This document shows positions 54,890-64,000 of a stretch of 64,000 nucleotides of DNA, in pieces. The number at the start of each line of letters is the position of its first letter. The first letter of the stretch is position 1. The stretch covers positions 89,383,784 to 89,447,783 of the forward strand of contig OW804096.1 of NCBI GenBank assembly GCA_942159475.1, given 5' to 3'. The translations under genes were made by a program, and so were the position numbers. The notes beneath the pieces were generated by a model. The model worked only from the letters and a program-made list of their open reading frames with translations, was not told the DNA's origin and did not search any database. The stretch is from Sthenelais limicola. Taxonomy: Eukaryota; Annelida; Polychaeta; Phyllodocida; Sigalionidae.

Positions 54890-55680
54890 TTGTTAGTATT
54901 AGTCGTACAGCCTCTTTAGACGGCGACCGTTTAACGGAGCATCCTTAGAGTATGTGTTAGTATCCAATTTATCATTTTTAAGTGCCTAAGTATTCTCAAT
55001 ATTCTTCAAAAGCTTTAGTGAGATGGGTCATAGTCATTATCTTGCAGTCCTCTGGCGTTCAGTGAGTGCGCGACTTCCTTCACAGTTGTACCGCTGGGGT
55101 ATTGACCGCTTAGCGGTGTGCCGAGGCATATAATATATTTACTCATTACGTGCAACATCTAGGCAATAGTATATCTTATATCAATCTACTTAAAGCTAAT
55201 TTGTTATTCATCTTGATGTCATGATTGGGCCATTTATTCTTAATCTAACCATGATTATGTAATATTAGTCACATATATATACAGACACAAACATAAGCAC
55301 ATAGATCCTGTCAACGACCGTTTTTACGGTGTATTGATTGCGGAATGGTAATACATTACATACAACACTTTTGCTACTATCTACAACGAGTTATCAAGTC
55401 AGCGACCGTTTATACGGTGTACCAACTGAATATGTTGAATTCCTACCATCCTGTTATTATATAAGGGTTATCGCGCCGCGCGTATTCACATGATGCTGTC
55501 TTAGACTTTCGTTTGTATAACTAATAATTGGTGGATCATAATGGAGCCTAATTAATTTAATCTTCATTCTACTTTTAGTTTTAGCTTTAGCTTTAGGGAC
55601 CGCTTAGCGGAGCACCTAACTCCTATGTTCGGCAGGGAGGGGGTTGATGTATCCTGCGGCTGATATATACGTCATCCTTA
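54890..55680 (-). promoter_or_regulatory. ORF2-ORF3 spacer with five covarying hairpins
   Basis: No ORF crosses this 790-base spacer. Five short inverted repeats of one family lie at 54927-54937, 55105-55117, 55317-55330, 55405-55418 and 55600-55610. On the plus strand they read GACCGTTTAACGG, GACCGCTTAGCGG, GACCGTTTTTACGG, GACCGTTTATACGG and GACCGCTTAGCGG, each followed by (A/T)G. The loop-closing pair is C-G in two copies and T-A in three, a compensatory pattern expected of selected RNA stems. In the element RNA the loops are UAA, AUAA or AAAA. A role in ORF3 translation, RNA packaging or protein binding is inference. Confidence 0.7.
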
Positions 55681-56328
55681 CTAGTTCTGGATAGTGTACC
55701 TAGTAACTCTTCTTGGCGATCGATGGAACTTCTCAATTTGTTTAGCCCATTCTTTTATGACTGTATCATTTACATGGATTCCGTCTGGTATTTTACATAG
55801 TAAGTGCATTGGGGCTCCCTTATGAAAAGTGTGCACTTTGCTAGTCAAGTAAATATGCGTTATGCCGCGGCGTTCATTTAACATTCTAATGTTCTCATTG
55901 ATAGTCCACATCACATTATTTAGCATGTCTTGGTAAGGGGAAACAGTTGTTTGATGTTGTGCTCTACCTAATTCGCATCCAATGAGACCTCCGATTGCAA
56001 TGTTACAGTATGTTTGCTCACTTCTTAAGATCTCTAGGGCATTTTCATAATTTTCATCCATAAATCTAGCTAGTGGGCCTTCTTCTTTTAATTGGATATC
56101 AATGTGTTTCGTAATCGGGTCTTTTTTACATAGGTCACAAATTCCGCCTATTAGTATTAAATTGTCCGGTCTTAGCTCATCAATAATGCTCTTTGCTTTG
56201 TATGCCAAATCAATTATACCTCTTCCTGGGAAACAATAAGTTACTATTTCCTGTCTTGTCACAAGGTAATCAATAAGATTTCTTCCTCTCGAGTCTGTGA
56301 TAACTATTGTCAGCGGCGAACTTGCCAT
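55681..56328 (-). CDS. LINE ORF2: SGNH/GDSL-hydrolase-like protein, 215 aa
   Basis: ATG at 56328, 70 bases after ORF1 ends. The fold is recognised from ordered blocks: VITDSRGRNLIDY near the N-terminus (nucleophile Ser in the GDS-like turn), LILIGGICDLC (the block that usually reads GGxND), and PDGIHVND near the C-terminus (the Asp-x-x-His pair). SGNH proteins are esterases or acyl-hydrolases; esterase domains are known in ORF1 of CR1-type LINEs. Here it is a separate ORF, and the oxyanion Asn of the third block is Cys, so either activity is altered or the protein is a binding module. Length matches a minimal single-domain SGNH protein. No signal peptide or membrane segment is visible. Confidence 0.75.
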   Translation of the reverse strand: MASSPLTIVITDSRGRNLIDYLVTRQEIVTYCFPGRGIIDLAYKAKSIIDELRPDNLILIGGICDLCKKDPITKHIDIQLKEEGPLARFMDENYENALEILRSEQTYCNIAIGGLIGCELGRAQHQTTVSPYQDMLNNVMWTINENIRMLNERRGITHIYLTSKVHTFHKGAPMHLLCKIPDGIHVNDTVIKEWAKQIEKFHRSPRRVTRYTIQN

Positions 56329-56398
56329 TTTCGACTCTGGAAATGAAATGCTAATTATGAGGTATGTACAAAGCTCAAATCGTTAGAAAGTAATGGAC

Positions 56399-58369
56399 TT
56401 AGAGATCTTGATATATCCCTAGGCTGTCCTTTTCAAATGCGTTCAGGGAGCGGTTCATATTGTATATGTCTAACTGAGGAGGAGTATGACGCTCAGGGTG
56501 GTAATCCCCCTTTGCTTCTCTTGAAAGAGGAGTCATATTATCACGCCACACTCGATTATCATATTTAACTGCCTCAGAATAATAATCTCTTCTAGAACGT
56601 CTTTTAGGAGCGCTACTTACAGAATTTGCAGAACCACTGTGTCTTCTCTTGGCAGATGCCGATCTCTCTCTATTTCTTTCTTCCAACGGTTTTACAAGTT
56701 GGAGTCTCCGATCAAAACGGTTGGCGGTCAAAGTGACTCTATTGTTGTTGTCGCCTATCCTAGTCTCAGGTGCTCCAGTCATGGGTGCAGGTGCGAGTGT
56801 GAATGCGTCGGGCGCGTCATTGTTTTCACCTGCCTGCTCGTCCATTGGTACAGGGTCCCTTGCCTCTGCCCCCTCTGCTCTGTTTACCAGTTCTTCGGTG
56901 TTTCTAACAGTAGCCTGAGTTCCACGTGGACGTGGGCGTGGGTCTCTGTTGTTGTTATTGTAAGTCCACTGTTGTTGTCTCTGACCAAATTCCGCTCTCT
57001 TAGCTGAGTGGCTACGGGTGGAGTCATTCTTGGGGTCTTGATTTATGTCCAAGTTAAAGTTGACTCGTTCCATCTGGGTGGTACCTAATAAGTGGTGGTT
57101 TCTTATCTCCATGAGCACTTGTCCTACGACATTAAACCCATCATGCTCACCAGATTCCATCTTTTCCGACCCTAATTTGCAGCCAGCGGCCCAAAACCTA
57201 TCAGTTGTTGCTTCAAATAGCTTTTTGTCTCTGGTGGCCACTAGGAAATCCAATAGTTTGGGATTTTGCTTAAATTTTTGGTCGAGAATCGCATGCATGA
57301 TATTGATCTTTTCATCATTCCATCTATCAGTGCTCTCAATCTCTGATCCGATCGCTTTAGCTCTTTTCACGGAGTTACAAGCATATATTTGCGAAGCGCG
57401 GTCTGCGTCACCTAGTGTATTCGCACGAGCGTACTGGTAAGCCTGTTCGGCGCTTGTGAATTTGAGACCTCTAATTTCAATCTTCGAGTAATGAAAATTA
57501 CTGAGAGGGCTATGTTGTGATTGGAAATATAGCCTGTCTCCTATGGGAACAGATTTAGCATCCTCTAGTCTATACCCCTCTTGTAGATTATCCGATTCGC
57601 AATGGCGATATGTAATGTTATCTACCTGAATGGTATCTTTCCAAATTTTGCCTACCTTTACGCCTCTGAGAGTATTCAGGTGCCTTTGGAGAGTTCTCAG
57701 ATCTGACTTCTTTTCGGTAACATCCTCCGGTAGGTCAGGGTTTATATACACATTGTAACAATTGTTCGTTGTTCTTAGCTCCTTTCTGTTCTGATACAGG
57801 TAATTGCGCGCTTCAATTGAGTCGAGTTTCACAAGTACCTGTTTCGTGCCGTTAGCGAATGAGGTGAGACGTCTTGCAGAAATAATGTTATTTCTAACTA
57901 GCCCATTATCTAATTGCCCTAAGATATAAAGGCATTTATTCTCGAGATCTTCGTATTTATCAAATGATACACCGCTCAGTATGAGGTTTTGCCTACGTCT
58001 ATCCACGTCTAGGTCTACAACCCTTTCTTCCAAGAATTCATTGCGCAACGATAGTCTGTTTACATCTTCCCTTAGTTTACAGATCTCTGTTCTAAAATCT
58101 ATTTCATTTTGTATCAAACTGTCTAATTTCACACGATGTGACTCAGTGAATTCGTGGGATTTATTTATAGCAACTCTAATTTCTGTGGGTGTGAACTCGT
58201 CATTGGGTAATTCGTATAGGGCCCTCCCAACAAAAGCTCCTTCTTCGAAATGTGTGGTGCGTTCCCCTCGGAAATAGCATTCCCCGTCTAATCTCCTGGG
58301 ATTAGCCGGGGCTGTGAATGCAGTCCTGCTCGCCGGGTCTCTAACTATTGCTTCGAAATACTGATCCAT
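56399..58369 (-). CDS. LINE ORF1: coiled coil, RNA-binding fold and NADAR domain
   Basis: 656 aa from the ATG at 58369 (an upstream TTG-started reading adds 16 residues). Residues about 70-125 are a coiled coil. Residues 125-255 match the RRM-like core of L1-type ORF1 proteins (RRQNLILSGV, ISARRL, VLVKLDSIEARNYLYQNRKEL, VYINPDLP), which bind element RNA. Residues about 276-430 are a NADAR (YbiA-like, formerly DUF1768) domain: HSPLSNFHYSKIEIRGLKF, SAEQAYQYAR (conserved Glu 308), DRWNDEKINIMHAILDQKF (Trp 350) and LFEATTDRFWAAG (Glu 386, Trp 393). The tail (440-656) is Arg/Ser/Gln-rich and disordered, with a basic KRRHSGS...PKRRSRR stretch. NADAR enzymes cleave N-glycosidic bonds of ribose-phosphate or ADP-ribose derivatives. 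All conserved positions I know of are kept, so activity is plausible. Its role in the element is unknown. Confidence 0.88.
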   Translation of the reverse strand: MDQYFEAIVRDPASRTAFTAPANPRRLDGECYFRGERTTHFEEGAFVGRALYELPNDEFTPTEIRVAINKSHEFTESHRVKLDSLIQNEIDFRTEICKLREDVNRLSLRNEFLEERVVDLDVDRRRQNLILSGVSFDKYEDLENKCLYILGQLDNGLVRNNIISARRLTSFANGTKQVLVKLDSIEARNYLYQNRKELRTTNNCYNVYINPDLPEDVTEKKSDLRTLQRHLNTLRGVKVGKIWKDTIQVDNITYRHCESDNLQEGYRLEDAKSVPIGDRLYFQSQHSPLSNFHYSKIEIRGLKFTSAEQAYQYARANTLGDADRASQIYACNSVKRAKAIGSEIESTDRWNDEKINIMHAILDQKFKQNPKLLDFLVATRDKKLFEATTDRFWAAGCKLGSEKMESGEHDGFNVVGQVLMEIRNHHLLGTTQMERVNFNLDINQDPKNDSTRSHSAKRAEFGQRQQQWTYNNNNRDPRPRPRGTQATVRNTEELVNRAEGAEARDPVPMDEQAGENNDAPDAFTLAPAPMTGAPETRIGDNNNRVTLTANRFDRRLQLVKPLEERNRERSASAKRRHSGSANSVSSAPKRRSRRDYYSEAVKYDNRVWRDNMTPLSREAKGDYHPERHTPPQLDIYNMNRSLNAFEKDSLGIYQDL

Positions 58370-58574
58370 GTTGGCGTTTGTACAAATTTTCAAGTCAAAA
58401 TCGTTCAAAACCGGCAAAATTATCGAGTCTCTTACATACCAATCTGCCCTCCTGGTACCAGCCTCCAGTATCTTCCAAATAGTCTACTTTCCCGGAAAAT
58501 CGAAGCGGTAATTCCAGCAAATTCGGCTGATTTTTTTGCGCACTCTCGCCACACGTCCTACCCCTTTGAACGAA
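58370..58574 (-). other. 5' UTR of the NADAR-bearing LINE
   Basis: About 200 bases between the junction with the Tx1-like ORF (near 58575) and the ORF1 ATG. The junction is placed where the Tx1 reading KWSNSIS ends and unrelated codons begin. Confidence 0.6.
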
Positions 58575-59285
58575 CGATATACTGTTGCTCCATTTAACAT
58601 CAATAAGAGTACTATTAGTGATCTGGGCATCACCGACCTTACAGCCAATTGACTTACCCGGATTAAGAGATAGACCTGAGGCTTCTTCAAACCTCTCTAA
58701 TACAGTGAAGGCATTTTCTAGAGATTGTTCATTTTTCACCAGAAGGGTGGTGTCGTCCGCGAATTGGACAATTTTTTCTTGGTGCTGTAATACATCAAAA
58801 CCTACAATATTTTCATCGTCTCTAATAGTCTGAGCTAATTTTTCTACCACCAGGGTAAAGAGGATGGACGAAATTGGGTCACCCTGTTTCATCCCCCTCT
58901 GCACTTCGAACCAGTTGGAAGCATGCCCATTATTACAAAAAGAGGCCCTCGATTTATTCATCAAGGTGGTTATACAATGTATAAAATCTTCACAAATATT
59001 GTGATCTTTAAGAGCTAATATCATAAAATCCCATCCGACCGAATCATAGGCCTTAGAGAAATCCAAAGAAACAACCAGGCCATTCTGGTCTCTTATTTCC
59101 AACATGGAAATTATATCATCGATTTTTCGCACTGCTGTACCAATATACCTTCCCTTCACAAAGCCATATTGGTCTTCGTGTATAATTCTAGGGAGAAAAG
59201 TCGCTAATCTTGTCGCTAAAATCTTAGAAATAATTTTATAGTCGACATTCAATAAAGTAATGGGACGCCAGTTCTTGTTTAGACC
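58575..59285 (-). pseudogene. L1/Tx1-type LINE ORF2, RT fingers and palm
   Basis: Reads LNKNWRPITLLNVDYKIISK, QYGFVKGRYIGTAVRKIDD, VVSLDFSKAYDSVGWDF, RGMKQGDPISSILFTLVVE and QFADDTTLLV: the RT blocks of the L1/Tx1 clade, with both catalytic motifs (DFSKAYD, FADD) intact. It ends at KWSNSIS, where the NADAR-bearing LINE begins; its continuation is 51757-50209. An in-frame stop lies just upstream of the GLNKNWRP start (near 59290), and no endonuclease or ORF1 is found beyond, so the element is 5'-truncated, the usual fate of L1-type insertions. Confidence 0.88.
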
Positions 59286-62200
59286 ATCTTAACGACAGTC
59301 ATGATATTACTACTTCTACTATTTACTTCTATTATACTTTCGTTGTTACTACATTTTTGTATGTATAATTGGCACATTATGGGCACTACCTAAACTGCGT
59401 GTGTCATCGTAATAAATAAGATTAGCAACAGTAGAACTTAGGTTTCGCACTATAGGCTATGCATCATCTAAAATGTACTAATTTTGTCTCACAAGGCTGA
59501 CTTTTGAAACATTCTTGTACAAGTTGTATGTGCTTCTTTTCTATGATTCGTACTTAAAGAAATATTTCTGCTTTGGTGACCAGCTATTGCAACATTAATA
59601 TTTCCTGGAAAATGGCTGAAAATTGATTTGTTTAAATCACAGTTATAAATAAGATACCTTAACTCTAGGTCATGGCCATCAATTTCAAGTTTAGTGTACA
59701 AAACAATAAACAATGTTCCATTATTAAAATGATGACTTGATTGCTAATTAAATCTTCTGGATATCTCATATCTCACCATGGAGTTAAATCAAAATTTTAT
59801 CTAATTATTCAGTCGATTCCTTACCCCCCCCCCCCCCCCAAGAGTAAGCGTTGTTTTAAAACTATTTTATTTCGGTCATTTTGTTATTACAAAGCTATTA
59901 GTTGTTTACAATAGGCGCAATTCATGAAAAAAGCGTGTTTAAACTATCCTATTTTTCCTAGGTAAGTTTCTTAGAAATAATTAATACTACCCTACTTTTT
60001 CTTGTTTCTGTTGGATAGAGAAAATTCCATGTACACATCAGATTGTAGCTAAATTGGAAACAGTGACGTCAATTTATGAAATATTCAATGGGAAATTGGC
60101 AAAAAATGTAATTGTTAATTTTCATTTTTGCAAAAATATCATTTAATCACTTTCAAATGCTGAATAAAAAAAATGGGAGGAAATTGATGAAATTTGAAAA
60201 TGGCTGCTTTTTGTTCCCATGGAAACCAAACGACCTAGTTTTTATCGTTAAAATGTTCATCTAGGAAATAATGGACATGGCAACATCAAAACAGAATATT
60301 TCAAAACTGCACTTCCTAACATGTAGAAAAGAAAGCTAGGTATTACCCTGCATCGAGTTCATGGGTCTCCTCCGTAATGTACCATTTTCCTTATCTTTTT
60401 CTTTTATGAGTCCAACTCTATCACAATCACAATTACAAAATCGTCGAAGGATAAGTCTCCCTTATCCTACGGCTGCTGTTTGTAAATATAGAACTTTGCT
60501 TCTAAAAACATAAAACTTCATTTTCTTCTATAACACCAACTAGATATGTCACTGGTCCACTTTCATAAATCTATGATCTATGTGTCAAAAAACGTCTAAT
60601 TTTCTTACATGCATGTGAATAAACATTGTTCAATGTTGAAACTGCTACTTCTTCATATAACGTTTCTTTAGTTTCTTTAATTTTAATTTGATACAAACAT
60701 TTTCCCGTTGGTAAATTATTCATGAATACTCCAAATATTTTGCTAATCCATACGGTAAACCACCCTACTGATTTCCAAGTATTTCCGGATCATGCCTGGC
60801 GGATTTTAACTTGTATAGCAAGAAAAATAAAGAGAAATAGCAAAGACATGGGACAATAAGGACTATATTAAGAAGAACATGAACAGACATGAATATTAAC
60901 TTTATCCTTAGTTGGCAAAAAAGGAGAATATTATCAAACATAAGGCAGCATTTGCATAACCAGGGCCTAAGCTAAATTGGCTGGACATTAATCATATTGT
61001 CAATGCTGAAAGATTTTTTTTTTTTAAATTTACTATTAGTTTTTTCAGAATAACATATACCTATACATGTACATAACTTTTACATGAGAAAAATGCATTT
61101 TGATTTAAGTAAAGAGCGTATGCATATATAAATGGCAGAAACCCAATAAGAACAAGCTTCGCTCTGAAGGTAGTCCTCCAAGAAATACAGTTCGAGACAA
61201 GAAAATGAAAACCAACGTGATTAAGGGAATGTTATAATTGACACTTTTTTTGTCACACTTGGAGGAACGGGCCCCCTGCCAACATGTTATCTTTTTACTG
61301 AGCAGCCTGAAGAAGCACGATAATTCTATCAGTATTCTGAACATCTGCATCTGATGTTTTCCCCAAGACCTTCAGTAGCCAGAACCTATCGATCAGAGTG
61401 TGTTAGCTTTGTCTCCTTTCACATAACCGCTGAACTAAATGTCCATTTAATGACGGATATGACAGTAATGTCCCATGACAATCCCTTGATTAATTATATC
61501 AGAATCACGGTAACCTCCATGTTGAAGCCAGAACAAAAACGTAATGATGGGAATGAACTCTGTAAAATAGATGACAAGATGTATTTGAGTCAATAGCTAA
61601 CCTTCCGAACCATAACTTTCAAAGGGCGTCCATCGAAAAGCAAATATAGGAAGACAATAATCCAGTTCATCCAGGGCTATGAGGGAAACGTCCCTCATCA
61701 AACCATGCGCCTGACATCATTATGGACAGCGGTTGGCTGATCCGATGAGACACTACATCAATACGAATTCAATGAATGGTCAAATTGTCAAAACAATCTT
61801 CCAGGACTCCCTCTTTCCCCGAAACAGTTGGTCGAGTAGTGCAATGGATTAGTGTAGCGACCAGTGCTGTCTGAAGGGTCAACATTACCTTGAGGGGTAG
61901 CTCCTGGGTGGTTTCCTTGCCTATTGATCGGATAGTTCATCCTATCAAGCCTAGACACTACCTCCTCCATCAGACAACGTGAAAATACCCTTCGGACCAC
62001 GAAGCACTCAGAGGACACCACCTCCATACATGGGCTCTGATCAGAGAGAAATTGTAAATCAGATATCATCAATTCAACAGTAATTTGAAATGGCAGGAGT
62101 GCACGCAAATGTTTAAAGTACATATCGCTCGTTCATGCTCCATCAATTCCCTGGTAGGGGCTGCCTTCGTTTTTGCGACAATAAGTAGAAATTTAAAAAG

Positions 62201-63450
62201 AGAATCCCCAATAGAAGACTAAAGTGCAGAGCCTTGCAGCGTTAGAGATAGTAGTACCACTACCTTTTCGAAATCCAATCCCGGCGAAGCACTTAACTCA
62301 TAAGTCTGAGATGAGATTGAAAAGGTGGAATGGAACCTTCTCAATATCATTAGAGCTACGTTATCAGCGGTCCCAATGTATAACACAGATACCTAAATCC
62401 ATTAGAGTCAATTATCTCTCTCAAGAAAACAAACATGCTTAAAATCATTCATTGGATATCTATCTAAATCGTGTCTTTCTTTCTCTTCACCCACCAAGAT
62501 AACCTACTCACAGTAATCACATCACGAGACTGACAAACGTACTTAAGATCCCATTCCCTTGATGGAAGTACCAGAAGTATCAAAATGCGCACCATGGCTG
62601 CGAACTTGATTGCAATTAGGATAGGATTGCTGATAAGCTATTACTGGTTCGGTCCCATTTTTTGCCTGGATGAAAGGCTAATAACACCAGGGCAAGCTCC
62701 ATGTTGATGCAACGGATTATGGCCTCATATTAACTGGTATTGGAAAAGAAGTTATGAGATAAATAAAGTGTATGTTCCTATACTCTGAGATCCCTATATC
62801 AGTGACAGGACAAACATGCCGTCAAAAAATAATGAACTCGATGCTGTTCGGCACGGACCGCCATTTCCGTCAGTACCATCGAATAATCGACTTCGTGGCG
62901 TTCTCCATTTTTATTAACAAGCCATTGCATTTTACAATCTAGTAAATGGGATTTAAACGCTTCCTTGGTGACTACGTATCAAGTTATATCCATAAAACAG
63001 TGGCTTAAGGAGCTTATTACTTTGGCCATTGACGTGAAAGGTGTATCAAACTCGGGTTTTTTTTTATTAAATTGCTATTACCAAATAGCGATACTGTTTA
63101 TTACTAACACGTCCAAGTAAACGTATCCTTGCAGATCTAAAATTGCATATCTGAGGTGAGGAAGCTTTGAAATGCTTAAGTCTGGAATCAATTTGCCTGA
63201 CATGTATTCCTAAATAAAGTGTGAGTAAATTTCAAGGTCATGAAAATGAAACAATGGTATTAAAAACAATTGCATAACGACATCCCAATAGACAATTAAA
63301 ATCACACTCATCTATAGACGCCATGTGTCTGAGATTTCAGTGACTAACAGACATCTTCCAGTGGACATAATACAACGATCTTAGATGCGTACACAGGATG
63401 AATACCGACTAAGGTGATGAGAGACGAGGGCCGGTGATAAATCGTCTTAC
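59286..63450. other. Intergenic, nothing recognised
   Basis: About 4.2 kb of AT-rich sequence with a poly-C run at 59825-59839. ORFs of 70-110 codons (for example 61788-62123) overlap others and lack bias or known motifs. No repeats with clear ends were seen. Confidence 0.4.
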
Positions 63451-63602
63451 CAAACCGGCCGTATTAATTTGTTTCTGGTCGAACCTTCCTCATCATAATC
63501 AATTTTGAAAATGCATTGGATTTCTGAGCCAGCATTATCGGATGTATGGTGTGATTGAGTACTTCCTGAACCAATCGTGTGCGCTAAAGAGGAATCAGCC
63601 AT
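63451..63602 (-). CDS. Candidate small exon or ORF, unknown
   Basis: ATG at 63602 begins MADSSLAHTIGSGST; the frame continues through IFKIDYDEEGSTRNK and meets GGTTTG/GTAAGA at 63451, which can be a splice donor or, if not spliced, a TAA two codons later (63447). A pyrimidine-rich CCTCCTTTCATACTAAAG lies upstream, so it could also be an internal exon. The Ser/His-rich start and acidic patch suggest a disordered segment. No relative is recognised. Confidence 0.3.
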
Positions 63603-64000
63603 TAGTTCTTTAGTATGAAAGGAGGATATCACCCAAGATAATTGCAGGGCATATGTTAAGATCAGAACTATAAGAAGGGACTGAGGTAGGAATATTGGCT
63701 CCCGACTTCAGTCTTGGGATTCATTTATCATCCTTGGGTTACAACGATGTCTGCTGTATGCATGCGAATAGTGCAAACTATTAACACTATGGGGAACTCA
63801 GCTCTCATGACCCATGCCATTTATTACTTCTTCTCGTTTGATATAACCTTTCACAGTAACAATGAAATATTCGTTCATCGAAATACTACACTTGTATACT
63901 TCACCTCTTTTATATCGTTCTTTCTATCAATATTAAAGAGGTCCCACAACGTTCACATCTCAAAACAAAATGATAATAAAGCTATTACATTGCAATACAA
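63603..64000. other. Intergenic, nothing recognised
   Basis: AT-rich DNA to the window end with no supported feature. Confidence 0.4.

Larger units (their letters stand above)
51761..58575 (-). mobile_element. Three-ORF LINE with NADAR and SGNH proteins
   Basis: A non-LTR retrotransposon of about 6.8 kb, nearly or fully complete, inserted in a Tx1-like ORF2. Sense order (minus strand): a 5' UTR of about 200 bases; ORF1 (58369-56399: coiled coil, RNA-binding fold, NADAR); ORF2 (56328-55681: SGNH-like hydrolase); a 790-base spacer with five related hairpins; ORF3 (54868 to about 52010: endonuclease and RT). A 3' UTR with AATAAA (51785-51790) and an A-rich tail (51761-51779) follow. The RT and endonuclease place it in the CR1/L2/Jockey group. 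No clear target duplication was found. ORF3 carries two homopolymer frameshifts and one stop. Confidence 0.9.

Noticed and set aside
61788..62123. 111-codon minus-strand ORF
   Set aside because: No codon bias, no domain and no splice or promoter context.

Overview
The window looks like AT-rich metazoan DNA, most likely from a marine invertebrate. The signs are animal-type retrotransposons, GT-AG exon signals, AATAAA polyadenylation signals, abundant microsatellites and degenerate TTAGGG-type repeats. The species cannot be named from the sequence. No prokaryotic gene, rRNA gene or convincing tRNA gene was seen.

Left part (about 1-34,000): mostly non-coding. It holds minisatellites, a SINE-like insertion with a 14-bp target duplication (1620-1833), and a 2.1-kb inverted-repeat DNA transposon flanked by TTAA (9784-11858). 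LINE 3' ends, a Penelope-like remnant and a 650-bp inverted array of 21-bp units (27841-28490) follow. A second array at 33112-33512 shares the core of that unit. A few short segments have splice signals and coding-like base use: candidate last exons at 17578-17760 and 20484-20661, an exon at 24516-24575, and a spliced unit on the minus strand from about 34419 down to about 30000. None could be assigned to a known gene.

Right part (34,731-59,290): a stack of nested mobile elements. A possible inverted-repeat element (34731-37862) abuts the 3' end of a CR1/Jockey-type LINE (37862-38722). Beside that LINE tail sits an 11.0-kb Ty3/gypsy LTR retrotransposon on the minus strand (38745-49761; LTRs of 468 bp differing at one base; 4-bp target duplication). 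It encodes a Gag with a CCHC knuckle but no visible protease, and a Pol (RT-RNase H-integrase with four AT-hooks) in the same frame behind one UGA. A third, sense-strand 798-aa zinc-finger/coiled-coil ORF lies behind a good splice acceptor. Next comes a 5'-truncated L1/Tx1-type LINE (RT at 58575-59285, C-terminus at 50209-51757), split by a second LINE (51761 to about 58575).

The inserted LINE is the most unusual object. It has three ORFs: ORF1 joins a coiled coil and an L1-ORF1-type RNA-binding fold to a NADAR (YbiA-like) ADP-ribose/N-glycosidase domain; ORF2 is an SGNH/GDSL-hydrolase-like protein; ORF3 is an AP endonuclease plus reverse transcriptase. Between ORF2 and ORF3 lie five small hairpins of one sequence family with compensating stem changes. 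How these parts cooperate is inference: ORF1 would bind the element RNA, ORF3 would do target-primed reverse transcription, and the NADAR and SGNH proteins would be accessory enzymes, perhaps against host ADP-ribosylation.

The last 4.7 kb (59,286-64,000) carries nothing recognisable except one small exon-like ORF near 63,500.
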